DNA of 64,000 nt, from NCBI RefSeq assembly GCF_017875645.1, contig NZ_JAGGMR010000001.1, positions 5,766,001 through 5,830,000 on the forward strand, read 5' to 3'. The stretch is from Nocardia goodfellowii. Lineage in GTDB: Bacteria > Actinomycetota > Actinomycetes > Mycobacteriales > Mycobacteriaceae. The number at the start of each line of letters is the position of its first letter. Within the stretch, counting starts at the first letter, position 1. Positions 44,248 to 52,942 of the stretch are shown in pieces. The notes beneath the pieces were generated by a model. It did no database searches and was not told where the DNA came from. It saw only the letters and a program-made list of their open reading frames with translations. The position numbers were made by a program, and so were the translations under genes.

Positions 44248-45027
44248 CTACCAGGACCGATCGCCGCACACGACCGCGTCGGCACCGCCGTCGATGAAGA
44301 TGATTTGGGCGGTGACGTGGGTGTTCTCCGGGGAGGTCAGCCAGGACAACAGCGGTGCGACCTGCTGGGGAGTGGCGTGACCGTTCAATGGCATCGGGAC
44401 GCTGCTATCGATCTGGGCTTGCCCTTCGGGGGTATCGAGCATGGCTTGAATGAACGGAGTGACGGTCGTGCCGGGTGCGATGGCGTTGAGAGCTATGCCG
44501 GCGCCGGCCCATTGCTCGGTGATCGCTTGTCTGCGAACCCAGCAATTGAGTGCGTACTTCGCCGAGGAGTAGGGGTTGAACGATGAGTCGCCCTGTGCGA
44601 TGGCTTCTTCGATGATTTTGATTGCCGTGCTCTCGTCACCCGCGAGAGCGGCTTCGACGAGCTGCGGGTCGGAGGGCAGGAGCGCGGCGAATGAGGAGAC
44701 CACGGCCGCGCGTGGGTCGGTGCCCGCGGCCAGCAGTGGCCGCAACCCTTCCAGAGTCGCGACGGCGCCGAAGTAGTTGACCTTCATCGTGACTGGATCC
44801 AGCAGGCCCACACCGGCGCAGGCGATGACTGCGTCAAGTTTCCCGTGGGTGAGGTCGCGGGTTCGGGCGACCAATTCCGCCCGGCCTTCGTTGGTAGCGA
44901 GGTCGACGGCGATGTCGGCCTTATGTCGGTCGACACCGATCACGTGGGCTCCTCGAGCACGGAGGTAATCGACTGTCGCGGCGCCGATTCCAGAGGCGCT
45001 GCCGGTGACGAGGTAGGTGCGGGTCAT
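44248..45027 (-). CDS. 3-alpha-hydroxysteroid-dehydrogenase-like SDR
   Basis: A 259-residue SDR starting at ATG 45027 behind GAAAGGAAG. The cofactor site is TGSASGIGAATVDYL; the short ADIAVDLATNEGRAELV stretch, CAGVG, VNYFGAVATLEGLRPLL, YSSAKYALNCWVRRQA and IAPGTTVTPFIQAML follow the pattern of Comamonas-type 3-alpha-hydroxysteroid dehydrogenase/carbonyl reductases. Ser (SSFAAL), Tyr and Lys of the active site are present. It may reduce steroids or other carbonyls using NAD(H). Upstream on the same strand, ~300 bp away, are the secreted hydrolases. Confidence 0.8.
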   Translation of the reverse strand: MTRTYLVTGSASGIGAATVDYLRARGAHVIGVDRHKADIAVDLATNEGRAELVARTRDLTHGKLDAVIACAGVGLLDPVTMKVNYFGAVATLEGLRPLLAAGTDPRAAVVSSFAALLPSDPQLVEAALAGDESTAIKIIEEAIAQGDSSFNPYSSAKYALNCWVRRQAITEQWAGAGIALNAIAPGTTVTPFIQAMLDTPEGQAQIDSSVPMPLNGHATPQQVAPLLSWLTSPENTHVTAQIIFIDGGADAVVCGDRSW

Positions 45028-45325
45028 TAGCTTCCTTTCATAGGGACTGCGGGGCAAAGGCTTTCGCCGAGCAGGTCGATCTGGAATGGGGCATGCGCTG
45101 TGTCTGCGACATTGCGACGAATGTCGAGAGCTCCCCTCGCTGATCTCGTCATCGTCGTCGCGCGCCGCGATCTCGTTCGAACTGAGAACCTGACCAATCA
45201 CTGGCTCATCGGAGCAGATGTCTGACTCGAAGTCCGTTGTCGAGGCGACCACCGACAGGGGCATGCGACGCCTGCTGCCGTACCCCGGCCAACGTCAAGT
45301 TTCGGCGCTCGACAACGAGATCGGA

Positions 45326-46204
45326 TCATTGACCGAGCGCGGCCAGTACGCTGCTCGCTTGGTGATCGGCGCCGAGTTGGTTGGGGTGAAACGGCACTGC
45401 CGGTCCCGGCGGGTTCTGCGACATCGGGATCAATCCTTCGACCCAGCGAGTCCCGGGCGGCTGACACACGTCGTGCCCGCCGCTGGTGGAGTAGGTGTCC
45501 ACCAGTTCGACACCGGTGGCCGCGGCGGCGCGCGCGAGCATCGCGTTGAGTTCGATCTTCTTGCGACCGATCCATGCGGCATCGGTGTCGGAGATCGGGA
45601 TACTGGCGAAACATCCACGCTCGCCGACAGATTTGAGGTAGTCCAGCAACAGGATGCGGGCGTGTGGTGCGCGGGCTTTGATTCCGTTGAGCACGGCGAT
45701 CACCGCCGGTTCGGCGGCACGAATATTGGCCGACATGGCGTCGACTCCGCCGGGCACCCAGGAGGTTTGACACGGCGACGCCGTCGGATCCATCGTGAGG
45801 CAGGAGGTAATGGCCTCGGCCAGGCCCGCGTCGTTTCCACCGATCCCTACGGTGACGAGGTCGGTGGTGGGCGTGAGCCGCTCGAATTGCGGCGCATTGG
45901 TCGAGCCCGGCAGTCGCTGCGGTGTAGTCATATGCACTGTGGTGGCCGCGCCACAGGTCGCGTCTCGAAAGACCGCCACTGAGAGCGCGGCCGCGACCTG
46001 CTTGGGATAGTTGCCGGCGCTCTGGCCGCACCCCAGGGGCACGTGCTGGGTCGAGATGTTCGACAACGTCGAGTCCGCGGACCAGGAATCCCCGAGGGCG
46101 ACGTATTCGTGATAGGCCGGGGCCGCAGAGGCGCTGGGTGCGAGCAGAATTGCCCCTGCCAGGCTCACGCAGGCACCGGCGAGGGTTCGATTTAGGGTTG
46201 GCAT
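45326..46204 (-). CDS. Secreted SGNH-family hydrolase (lipase/esterase)
   Basis: This 292-residue protein has a Sec signal peptide (LAGACVSLAGAILLAPSASAA). The SGNH blocks are visible: block I ALGDSWSAD with the catalytic Ser, block II Gly/Asn in SAGNYPKQ, block III GIGGNDAG, and block V with His in PFHPNQLGADH. Four or more Cys residues could form disulphides, as in secreted actinobacterial SGNH lipases. It would deacylate lipids or esters outside the cell. It follows the alpha/beta-hydrolase lipase by 82 bp on the same strand and probably shares its transcript. Confidence 0.9.
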   Translation of the reverse strand: MPTLNRTLAGACVSLAGAILLAPSASAAPAYHEYVALGDSWSADSTLSNISTQHVPLGCGQSAGNYPKQVAAALSVAVFRDATCGAATTVHMTTPQRLPGSTNAPQFERLTPTTDLVTVGIGGNDAGLAEAITSCLTMDPTASPCQTSWVPGGVDAMSANIRAAEPAVIAVLNGIKARAPHARILLLDYLKSVGERGCFASIPISDTDAAWIGRKKIELNAMLARAAAATGVELVDTYSTSGGHDVCQPPGTRWVEGLIPMSQNPPGPAVPFHPNQLGADHQASSVLAALGQ

Positions 46205-46286
46205 GACTTCTCCACAAAGTGTCTATCTGGACGTGTATGCAGCAGAGCCGCTGCCTTTTCCGGACTCGCGCGGCACACGGGCTGGC

Positions 46287-47321
46287 TCAATTGATGCCTG
46301 GGAAGAGGAACCCCTGCGGTATGCACGGCACCGGGGTGGCGCGCTCGGGGTCCAAGGCATTGAGGACGAACCGCCAGGGGCGTTCGTTGAAGTTGATACT
46401 GATGTGATCGCTGTAGTCGTCTGGGCAGCTGTCTTGGAGCACGATGTTGGAGACGTCGGGCCCGTTGAGGAATTGGTTGGTGTAGGGCGTGACGACCTCG
46501 TCGTATCGGCTGACCAGGTTGGTGTAGGTGACGCCGGGGCGTGTATCGCCTTGCCCAAAAGTCTGCTTGATCAGATCCGACCCGATCATCTGCTGGGTCA
46601 GCACGGGCAGGAGCGCTTCGAGCACGCCGTAGACGGCGCCCCCGAGCGGGGGAAAAGACTTGCGCAGGAAGACCTGACCGTTGGCGGTGGTGCCATGGTT
46701 GCTGGGTGCGAGCCCGATCAGCTTGTCGACGTAACGGTCACCACCGGCGATGTTGATGTAGTAGTTAGGCAGCAACCCGCCGCCTTGTGAGGATCCCACC
46801 AGGTCGACCTTGTCGGCGCCGGTGAGGGCGCGGACCTTGTCGACCTGGGCGGCGAGTTCGCGTGCGCTGTCGCGGATATCGGTGACCGCCTGGACGGGGA
46901 TTTCCGATATCCATTTCGGATTGCCGTAGTTGAAGGTGAACACGCAGTAGCCGTTGTTGCGCAGCAACGGCGCACCGAGCCGCCAGTTCGCTGCCTGATT
47001 GACACCGGTGCCGTTGATCAGGATCACCGGACGGGGACGCTCGGGAGTGAGTCTGCAGGTCGGATCATTCGCGCCCGGCGGCACCTGTTCGGGGAAGAAG
47101 AACGGAATGATGGCCGTGCCCACATCGAAGGTGACCGGGTACTGGCCACCATGGATCACCGGCTCGGCCGAGGCCGTCGCGCCACCACTGGCCGCGCCGC
47201 ACGCCAGCGCGACCACCCCCAGCCACGCCCCGAACCGGCCCCACCGCGGACGGGAGAACACCTTTCGACGATGCCGATCTGTTGCTGGCGATGTGAAGGC
47301 AGGACTGACACAAGGGTTCAT
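46287..47321 (-). CDS. Secreted alpha/beta-hydrolase lipase (lipase class 2-like)
   Basis: This 344-residue protein has an N-terminal basic/hydrophobic export sequence (FGAWLGVVALACGAASGG). The lipase fold shows RPVILINGTG (oxyanion strand), the nucleophile elbow GSSQGGGLLP, an acidic residue in SRYDEVVTP and a His in DDYSDHISI. Cys pairs suggest disulphides. Such proteins hydrolyse triacylglycerols or other acyl esters outside the cell. It is transcribed with the SGNH hydrolase 82 bp downstream. An 18-bp palindrome 88 bp upstream and a TetR gene just beyond suggest repression by that TetR. Confidence 0.88.
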   Translation of the reverse strand: MNPCVSPAFTSPATDRHRRKVFSRPRWGRFGAWLGVVALACGAASGGATASAEPVIHGGQYPVTFDVGTAIIPFFFPEQVPPGANDPTCRLTPERPRPVILINGTGVNQAANWRLGAPLLRNNGYCVFTFNYGNPKWISEIPVQAVTDIRDSARELAAQVDKVRALTGADKVDLVGSSQGGGLLPNYYINIAGGDRYVDKLIGLAPSNHGTTANGQVFLRKSFPPLGGAVYGVLEALLPVLTQQMIGSDLIKQTFGQGDTRPGVTYTNLVSRYDEVVTPYTNQFLNGPDVSNIVLQDSCPDDYSDHISINFNERPWRFVLNALDPERATPVPCIPQGFLFPGIN

Positions 47322-47408
47322 CGTCGATTCCTAATGCGTGTTCGGAGCGGAGACGGTTGAGACGACCAGCACACCGTTGACCAGGAGTGATGCTGATCAC
47401 TGCGCGAA

Positions 47409-47426
47409 CGATACACTAGTGTATCG
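47409..47426. promoter_or_regulatory. 18-bp palindromic TetR-type operator
   Basis: CGATACACTAGTGTATCG is a perfect 18-bp palindrome between a TetR gene and the lipase it precedes. A further CGATAC half-site follows at about 47452-47457. Its size, symmetry and AT-rich surroundings fit a TetR operator covering the lipase promoter. Confidence 0.65.
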
Positions 47427-47569
47427 CTATACTCAACAGGTTCGATACAAAAGTGAATCGTTAAGAACGCGGGCTGAACGCCGATTCGCGACCTGGCGGC
47501 GCGCCCCAGGAACGCAGCTCTGAGCTGGGGTTATAAGAGCTGGAGGGGGTTCAGAATGGAAGGCGTGGC

Positions 47570-48262
47570 TTAGCCGGCGGTACGGTCGGCTTGTTCGTCG
47601 GGCACGCTGTAGGACAGAACGACGCGCGTGAACAAGTCGGCCCGTAGCTCCCGGACGGCGGCATTGTCAGGCTCCATCAGGCATTGCGTCGCGGTGCCCT
47701 CGTGTACTGCGGCAAATGCCATTCCCAGCGCTTGCGGGTCGGTCACTACCCGTCCGGCGCGAGCGAGAAGTGTTTGCAGGACCGGGATGAATGCCGCACT
47801 GATCGATCGCATTTGCTCGGCGATGACGGCGCGCAGTTCGGGGTTGCGCAGAGCATGCGCGCTGAATTCGTAATAGATGCGAAACCACTTGCCGTCCAAG
47901 GGCGCCGCGTTCAGCATGTGCTCGACGATCTGGCGGACCTCACGGAGTTCAGTCGCCGGTTCTTCTTCGAAGGCCGCGCTCGTCACCGCGATCAACCGCG
48001 TCGCCTCGCGGCCCATCATCGCCAGGAACAACTCGTCCATCGAGGTGAAGTTGGAATAGAACGCCCCCCGCGTATAGCCGGCGCGTTCACACACATGCTC
48101 AGGGCGGGCTCGACCGAAACCCATCTCCGCAATCGCGTCGAAGGCGGCGTCGAGTAGCCGCTGGCGCGTCTCGGGCCTGCCTCGCGTATCCCGGCGACTG
48201 GACTTTGCGGGTTTCCTCGACACACTGCGACCACGGGCGTGGCCAGCGGGAGTGGACGCCAC
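47570..48262 (-). CDS. TetR-family regulator
   Basis: About 230 residues from GTG 48262, which lies 8 nt after GGAAGGAGCG; an ATG at 48310 would put the ribosome-binding site inside the gene. The N-terminal HTH reads RQRLLDAAFDAIAEMGFG, then CERAGYTRGAFYSNF. The C-terminal helical ligand domain is of normal length. It is upstream of, and on the same strand as, the secreted lipase pair and the 18-bp palindrome, and probably represses them. The ligand is unknown. Confidence 0.9.
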   Translation of the reverse strand: MASTPAGHARGRSVSRKPAKSSRRDTRGRPETRQRLLDAAFDAIAEMGFGRARPEHVCERAGYTRGAFYSNFTSMDELFLAMMGREATRLIAVTSAAFEEEPATELREVRQIVEHMLNAAPLDGKWFRIYYEFSAHALRNPELRAVIAEQMRSISAAFIPVLQTLLARAGRVVTDPQALGMAFAAVHEGTATQCLMEPDNAAVRELRADLFTRVVLSYSVPDEQADRTAG

Positions 48263-48411
48263 GAACGGTCGCTCCTTCCATGCGAGAGGATGGACCCGAA
48301 ACCGTATCAAAATGGCTGCCCAACGGCGGAACTGGCAGCCGAGCCGGGCAGGTTAACGGACCTACTCCCCAACTCTCTAGGCTCCCGCGATGGAGCGAAT
48401 AACACATAATC

Positions 48412-48487
48412 GGCATGATGGTGCGTTCAGCCGGCCGCGGCCCGGCCGGTCCGAACAGCCTTGTAAGCGGGGGCATTACCGGACGTC
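48412..48487 (+). repeat. Dispersed intergenic repeat, copy G
   Basis: GGCATGATGGTGCGTTC (48412-48428) equals copy A, and CCGAACAGCCTTGTAAGCGG (48451-48470) equals copy F. GGGCATTACCGGACGT closes the unit. It is the longest single unit and links the A-type and F-type pieces. Confidence 0.7.
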
Positions 48488-48501
48488 GGGTGACGACGCC
48501 G

Positions 48502-48804
48502 TCAGCGGGCGCTCTGTTTTTCGGCGTGCGCGATGGCCTCGATCAGTTTCTTGCGTACCCGGGCGGAAACGTAGCCGCCGTCGGTGTAGTTCTGGACAAG
48601 TGTTCCGGCGAATTGGCCCGGGTCCGGCCCGACGATCTCGCGGACCGGGGTTCCCTGGACCGCGGCCTGCTCGAACCGGTCGGCGAGATCTTCGAACATC
48701 GAGAGGCTGACCTCGCCGTCGGCCTGCAAGGAAGTTCCAGGTCCTCCAGAACTCGTCGAGATATTCCCGCCCTGCCCTGTTCGGCAGCAGGGATCCGCGG
48801 TCAC
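48502..48804 (-). pseudogene. Truncated DUF1048-like protein fused to the P450 stop
   Basis: The last ~65 residues (MFEDLADRFEQAAVQGTPVR, then EIVGPDPGQFAGTLVQN and VRKKLIEAIAHAEK) resemble the C-terminal half of DUF1048-family proteins. The helical N-terminal half is absent; instead there are ~35 residues of filler. The GTG at 48804 overlaps the P450 stop (GTGA), so it could be translated by coupling, but truncation makes a relic more likely. Confidence 0.5.
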
Positions 48805-50006
48805 ACGTCCCAGGTGACCGGGAGGCTCTTCACCCCGAAGATATCCGCGGTTTCCGGGCGCAGGGCGACCTCGTCGGCCGATACGGCCAGGCGCAGTGTG
48901 GGGAATCTGCTGATCAGGGCGGGGAACGCGACGCGCATTTCGACGCGGGCGAGCTGCGCTCCCAGACAGTGGTGAGCGCCGTGGCCGAAGGCAAGGTGTC
49001 CGCCGGCCCGCCTGTGGATATCGAACACGTGGGGATCGGCGAAGCGGTCGGGATCGTGATTGGCGGCGTGGTACGACGCAATCACCACCTGCCCGGCCTT
49101 GATCGTCTGGCTGGCCAACTCGACATCTTCCAGCGCTGTTCTCATGGAGGTCTTGGCGACGCTCAGATACCGCAGCAATTCCTCCACTGCCTGGTCGGTG
49201 AGCGCGGGATCGGCGCGCAGCGCGGCGAGTTGGTCTGGGTGGCGCAGAAGCGCGAAGGTGCCCAGCGCCAGCATGTTCGCGGTGGTGTCCAACCCTGCCG
49301 CCAGCAGAACCAGGGCCATGCCCCGTAGTTCCTCATCGGTCAGATCGGTGTCGGTGAGCTCGCTGAGCACGTCGTCAGTAGGGTTCGCGCGCTTGGCGGC
49401 GACCAGCTCGGTGAGGTACTCGTACGTCGCGGTAACCGCCGCCATCAGGTCCTCGTCGCTGATCTCCCCGCCCATGAACGACTCCACGTTGTCCTGGAAG
49501 GAGGCCCTGTCTTCGTAGGGCACCCCCAGCAGTTCGCAGATCAGGATGGCGGGGATGGGTCTGGCAAACGCCGCCAACAGATCTGTCGGGGGCCCGGCCT
49601 TTTCCATGGCGTCGAGCCGGTCGGCGGTGATTTGCTCGACGCGTTCGGTGAGCAGTCGCATGCGCCGTGCGGTGAACTTGCTCGCCAGCGGTTTCCGATA
49701 ACGCCCGTGCTGCGGCTCGTCCATGAGCAGGAACTCACCGGGCGGTGCCGGTGGGATCTCGAAGCCCGAGTAGTCGATGGTCGGGTGGAGCATCAGCTCC
49801 TTGCGTGAGCTGAATCGCGCGTCGGACAGGATGGACCGGACGAGGTCGTGTCCGGTGACCAGCCAGCCGGGTTTTCCGCCGGGGAAGGTGTAGTGGCTGA
49901 TCGGGCCCTGCCGACGGGCCTCGATCAGCTCGGCCGGGGGGTCGAACGGGCAGCCGGGCTGACGCGCTGTCGGTAGCGTGGTGATCGTGTGGAGAGCTTC
50001 GCTCAT
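48801..50006 (-). CDS. Cytochrome P450 (bacterial class I, CYP105/107-like)
   Basis: A 401-residue soluble P450. It shows the I-helix oxygen-binding motif LLAAGLDTTANM, the K-helix ExxR (EELLRYL), and the haem loop FGHGAHHCLGAQLAR with the axial Cys. The length and lack of a membrane anchor fit bacterial class I enzymes that use ferredoxin. No ferredoxin gene is adjacent, so a shared redox partner is needed. A palindrome 47 bp upstream suggests regulation. The substrate is unknown; the nearest families act on macrolides, terpenoids or xenobiotics. Confidence 0.95.
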   Translation of the reverse strand: MSEALHTITTLPTARQPGCPFDPPAELIEARRQGPISHYTFPGGKPGWLVTGHDLVRSILSDARFSSRKELMLHPTIDYSGFEIPPAPPGEFLLMDEPQHGRYRKPLASKFTARRMRLLTERVEQITADRLDAMEKAGPPTDLLAAFARPIPAILICELLGVPYEDRASFQDNVESFMGGEISDEDLMAAVTATYEYLTELVAAKRANPTDDVLSELTDTDLTDEELRGMALVLLAAGLDTTANMLALGTFALLRHPDQLAALRADPALTDQAVEELLRYLSVAKTSMRTALEDVELASQTIKAGQVVIASYHAANHDPDRFADPHVFDIHRRAGGHLAFGHGAHHCLGAQLARVEMRVAFPALISRFPTLRLAVSADEVALRPETADIFGVKSLPVTWDV

Positions 50007-50052
50007 GCTCAGTTCCCTTGCGGTAGAAGGCGTTTGAGTATCTTGGAAGTCG

Positions 50053-50069
50053 TTATAAACTCACTATAA
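50053..50069. promoter_or_regulatory. TTATA-N7-TATAA site upstream of the P450
   Basis: TTATA (50053-50057) and TATAA (50065-50069) are inverted half-sites in a very AT-rich patch 47 bp before the P450 start. This could be a TetR-type operator, the promoter, or both. Confidence 0.4.
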
Positions 50070-50099
50070 GCATATGTATACGTAGATGCAAGGCTGACT

Positions 50100-50599
50100 G
50101 TCATGATTTCTGGCGGTCACGCTCGGCTGGCGTCTCGCTAACGCACTGCAGTGGATCGCCCAACGCGGTAGCCGGATCCACTGCCACCGCTGCGCAACCG
50201 ACAGATCAGTGCATCTCCCATACCAGGTCTTCGGGGCCGAATTCGCTTGCGGTGCAGCAACTATCAGCTACCTCGTCACAGCGTCTGGCTGATGGTCGGC
50301 TCGACAGCGCTGAACGGCGCATGGCTTCAGTCGTTGCGTCGATCCGTGGGCGACAGCACCATCGTCGCCCACGATCAGCGCCTCGCCGACCGGCCGACGC
50401 CGGCAGCTGTATGGCCCGAGGATCAACTGGTCGCCGACTGTCGCGGACCTGGCGTGGGCCGCCCCTCTCGGCGCCGAGGACCCCCGCCCATACCGCCTAC
50501 TACCGCCCGCCGGGCGGCGCTGTGCTGATGGCCGGCCGACCGGAGCGGGTCGTGACCCTGCGGGATGTCTTGCGGGTGCACGGGTTCGCGCCGGGCACC
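50100..50599. other. Stretch without an intact gene
   Basis: All six frames are short or read as unrelated filler. One plus-strand frame near 50500-50600 (RPERVVTLRDVLRVHGF) looks protein-like but ends at the FAD-monooxygenase stop. It may be debris of a lost gene; I see no signal, repeat or RNA here. Confidence 0.4.
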
Positions 50600-51736
50600 T
50601 CAGTCGGTGAACATGCGGGCGGCCATGTGCCGGGAGTTGTCGACGGCTTGGCGGCCGCGGGGCAGCATGACTGCCTGGTACGCGGCGACAGCTTCGGTCA
50701 GCGTCTTCTCGCCCCTTGCGGCGGAAAGGATTTCACCGGCCAGAGTGGCGGCGTCGGCCAGGGCCGTGTTCGCACCCGCGCCGGCGGTGGGCGGCATGGT
50801 GTGGATCGCATCGCCGAGCAGGGTTACCGGGCCGGGCTCCCAGGTTGGTATCCGCCCGCTGATGCGGAATGTGATCGGGAAGAACGTATCGGTATCGGAG
50901 CGGGCGTAGACGTCACCGATGACGGGGTGCCAGTCGGCGATGGTGTCGGCCGACAGTTTCCACAGCTGTTGCGACGACATGCCGAACAACACCTCGTCGG
51001 TGACGCCGAGACGGTGCGGGGTCGCGACCAGGGTGACCATCAGGTAGTCCGGCCGTTCCTCGCTGGGGGTGCGGAAGCGCACGGTGCCGAATCCGGCACC
51101 GCAGGTGCTGTCGGCGGATATCCAGCACAGTCCACGCTCGAATTCCTCGGGCGACAATGGGCTGGTGAGGGTCGTTCTGCCGTATATACAGCGCAGCCCG
51201 AAGTCGTCGACCGCGGCGTCGGGCAGCAGTTGGCGGCGGATGGTCGATCCGACACCGTCCGCGCCGATCAGCAGATCTCCCTCGTCGCTGCTGCCGTCGG
51301 GGAACTCGACCCTGACCCGGCCGGTGTCGAGCACCTGATAACCCGATACCGAGCGCCCGAACTCGACGATCTCATCGAGGCCGTTGAGCAGCCCCTGGCG
51401 GAAAGTGTTGCGATCGACGGCGGTGAGTTGAGCGTCGGGGATGTCGGGGAATTCTTGGGCGAATACTCGTTGCAGGTCGGTGGTGAACGTGGTCACCAGG
51501 TCACCGTTGCGTCCGCTGGTGCGGCGCAGCAGATCCAGCACCTGTGGTGTGAGGCAGTCGGCGAGGGCGGCGTTGCCGGTCGGGTCGATGTGGATGCGGT
51601 AGCCCTGGTTACGCGTGCGAGGCGTCGGGTCCTGCTCGTAGACGGCTACGTCGATCCCCCCGTGGTGCAGCGTCTGCGCCAGAGTCAAGCCTCCGACACC
51701 ACCGCCAGCGATGAGAACTCTTGTCCTGACTGACAT
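50600..51736 (-). CDS. FAD-dependent monooxygenase (aromatic hydroxylase family)
   Basis: A 378-residue class A flavin monooxygenase with an intact GxGxxG (IAGGGVGGLTLAQTL), a DG motif (GADGVGSTIRRQLL) and a GD motif (LLGDAIHTMPPTAGAGANTA). Residues around 190-300 form the substrate-binding sheet. It uses NAD(P)H and O2 to hydroxylate phenolic or polyketide-like substrates. It is divergent from a TetR gene with a palindrome between them, a common drug- or aromatic-inducible arrangement. Confidence 0.92.
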   Translation of the reverse strand: MSVRTRVLIAGGGVGGLTLAQTLHHGGIDVAVYEQDPTPRTRNQGYRIHIDPTGNAALADCLTPQVLDLLRRTSGRNGDLVTTFTTDLQRVFAQEFPDIPDAQLTAVDRNTFRQGLLNGLDEIVEFGRSVSGYQVLDTGRVRVEFPDGSSDEGDLLIGADGVGSTIRRQLLPDAAVDDFGLRCIYGRTTLTSPLSPEEFERGLCWISADSTCGAGFGTVRFRTPSEERPDYLMVTLVATPHRLGVTDEVLFGMSSQQLWKLSADTIADWHPVIGDVYARSDTDTFFPITFRISGRIPTWEPGPVTLLGDAIHTMPPTAGAGANTALADAATLAGEILSAARGEKTLTEAVAAYQAVMLPRGRQAVDNSRHMAARMFTD

Positions 51737-51813
51737 TTCGATCTCCCGTATGAATTACGGCCGCCCGTCGGCCGGATCCGTGACTTCATGATCCGCCGCG
51801 CATCAACCGTGTG

Positions 51814-51829
51814 TCAAACATTCATTTGA
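51814..51829. promoter_or_regulatory. TCAAA-N6-TTTGA operator between TetR and monooxygenase
   Basis: TCAAA and TTTGA are perfect inverted half-sites separated by CATTCA. Another TTTGA follows at 51846-51850. The site overlaps the furthest-upstream possible TetR start (51811), which argues for the downstream start at 51880. Confidence 0.55.
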
Positions 51830-51879
51830 ATCTGACAACCATCTATTTGATAGTGCTGACCGGTTGTATGATCAGCGGC

Positions 51880-52554
51880 ATGTCCGCGTCCAAACCCCGC
51901 CGGTCGCCCGCCCCCCAGGAGCGCCAACGCGATCCTGAACGCACGCGTGCGCTGATTCTGGACGCGGCGATGGCCGAGTTCGGTGCACACGGGTACGCCG
52001 GGGCCCGGATCGGCGCGATCGCCGCTCGCGCCGGAGTGAACGTGCAGCTGATCTCCTACTACTTCGACGGCAAACAAGGCCTTTATCAAGCGATTTCGCA
52101 ACAGTGGCAGCAGCGCCAGGGCGCGCTCGTCTCGCCGGATGCGCCGTTGCCCGAACAACTGCGCCGCTATGCACTGGAGGCGTTGCACAACCCGGACGGG
52201 GTGCGCCTGCTGGCCTGGAACGGGCTCGAATACCGCGGGAACCGCGATACCGCATCCGAATCGCCGTCGGACACTCGCCCCTTCGCCGACAGCATCGACG
52301 AACTGCGCGACCTGCAGCAAGCAGGTCGCCTGCCCGAAGATCTCGACCCCGCATGCCTGGTGATCATGCTGATGGCCGCGACGATGGCACCAACCACGCT
52401 GCCGCATATCATCGAAGGTGTCTGCAACACCGACCCGCGCTCAACCGAATTCCTCGAACGATTCGCCGACCAGATAGCCATCCTCGCAGGCCACCTCGGA
52501 CTCGGACCCTCCCCAGCATCCGAAAAACCAGAAGGGGTAATGCCCAGCGGATAG
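51880..52554 (+). CDS. TetR-family regulator
   Basis: About 224 residues from ATG 51880 (MSASKPRR). An in-frame start at 51811 would encode a hydrophobic leader unlike the family and overlap the operator. The HTH is RTRALILDAAMAEFGAHG with GVNVQLISYYFDGKQGLY. The C-terminal domain (TetR_C, ~110 residues) is complete. It is divergent from the FAD monooxygenase, its likely target; flavonoid or aromatic ligands are common in this arrangement. Confidence 0.9.
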   Translation: MSASKPRRSPAPQERQRDPERTRALILDAAMAEFGAHGYAGARIGAIAARAGVNVQLISYYFDGKQGLYQAISQQWQQRQGALVSPDAPLPEQLRRYALEALHNPDGVRLLAWNGLEYRGNRDTASESPSDTRPFADSIDELRDLQQAGRLPEDLDPACLVIMLMAATMAPTTLPHIIEGVCNTDPRSTEFLERFADQIAILAGHLGLGPSPASEKPEGVMPSG

Positions 52555-52942
52555 CAGGCGAAGCGATGATGCTCGATAGCCCGGCGCGTTTCTCAACCGG
52601 CTGATCTCACCGCGCCGGTGCTGCCGCCGGGCGGGAGAGGGCTCGCCGTTGAGTCTCCCGCCCGCCCGTATTCGTGTACAGCATCGGCCTCGACTGCGGA
52701 CGAGACCCGGGGCCGCTGGGCACGCGGCCAGTACCTCGACCCGGTCGCTGGCGTTGGCCTCGGCGCCGAGCTTCAAGCGCAGGATCAATCCGGCCGACGG
52801 TAGCTCGAACCGCCATCCCGAAAGTGGTCGCGAATGTCCGGTATTGCGTTGTCCCTGAGCGATATTCATCCGCACATCCGACGTCGCTGACAAGTACAGT
52901 GCGTTCGAAGCCGAGGTTCAGAGCGCCTGCGTAACCGGGCGA
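52555..52942. other. Spacer with a minus-strand repeat copy
   Basis: No convincing gene. A minus-strand frame reads WRFELPSAGLILRLKLGAEA but is short and lacks a supported start. A copy of the dispersed repeat core lies at 52833-52848. Confidence 0.4.
52833..52848 (-). repeat. Dispersed repeat core, copy H (inverted)
   Basis: The minus strand reads CGCAATACCGGACATT, close to the GCGGCATTACCGGACAT core of copies F and G. It shows that the family also occurs in the opposite orientation and outside the 38-48 kb zone. Confidence 0.45.

Noticed and set aside
17600..48500. Integron interpretation of the dispersed repeats (attC-like sites with cassettes)
   Set aside because: No integrase gene and no attC core (GTTRRRY) pairing are visible; gene orientations differ. 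The repeats stay unclassified.
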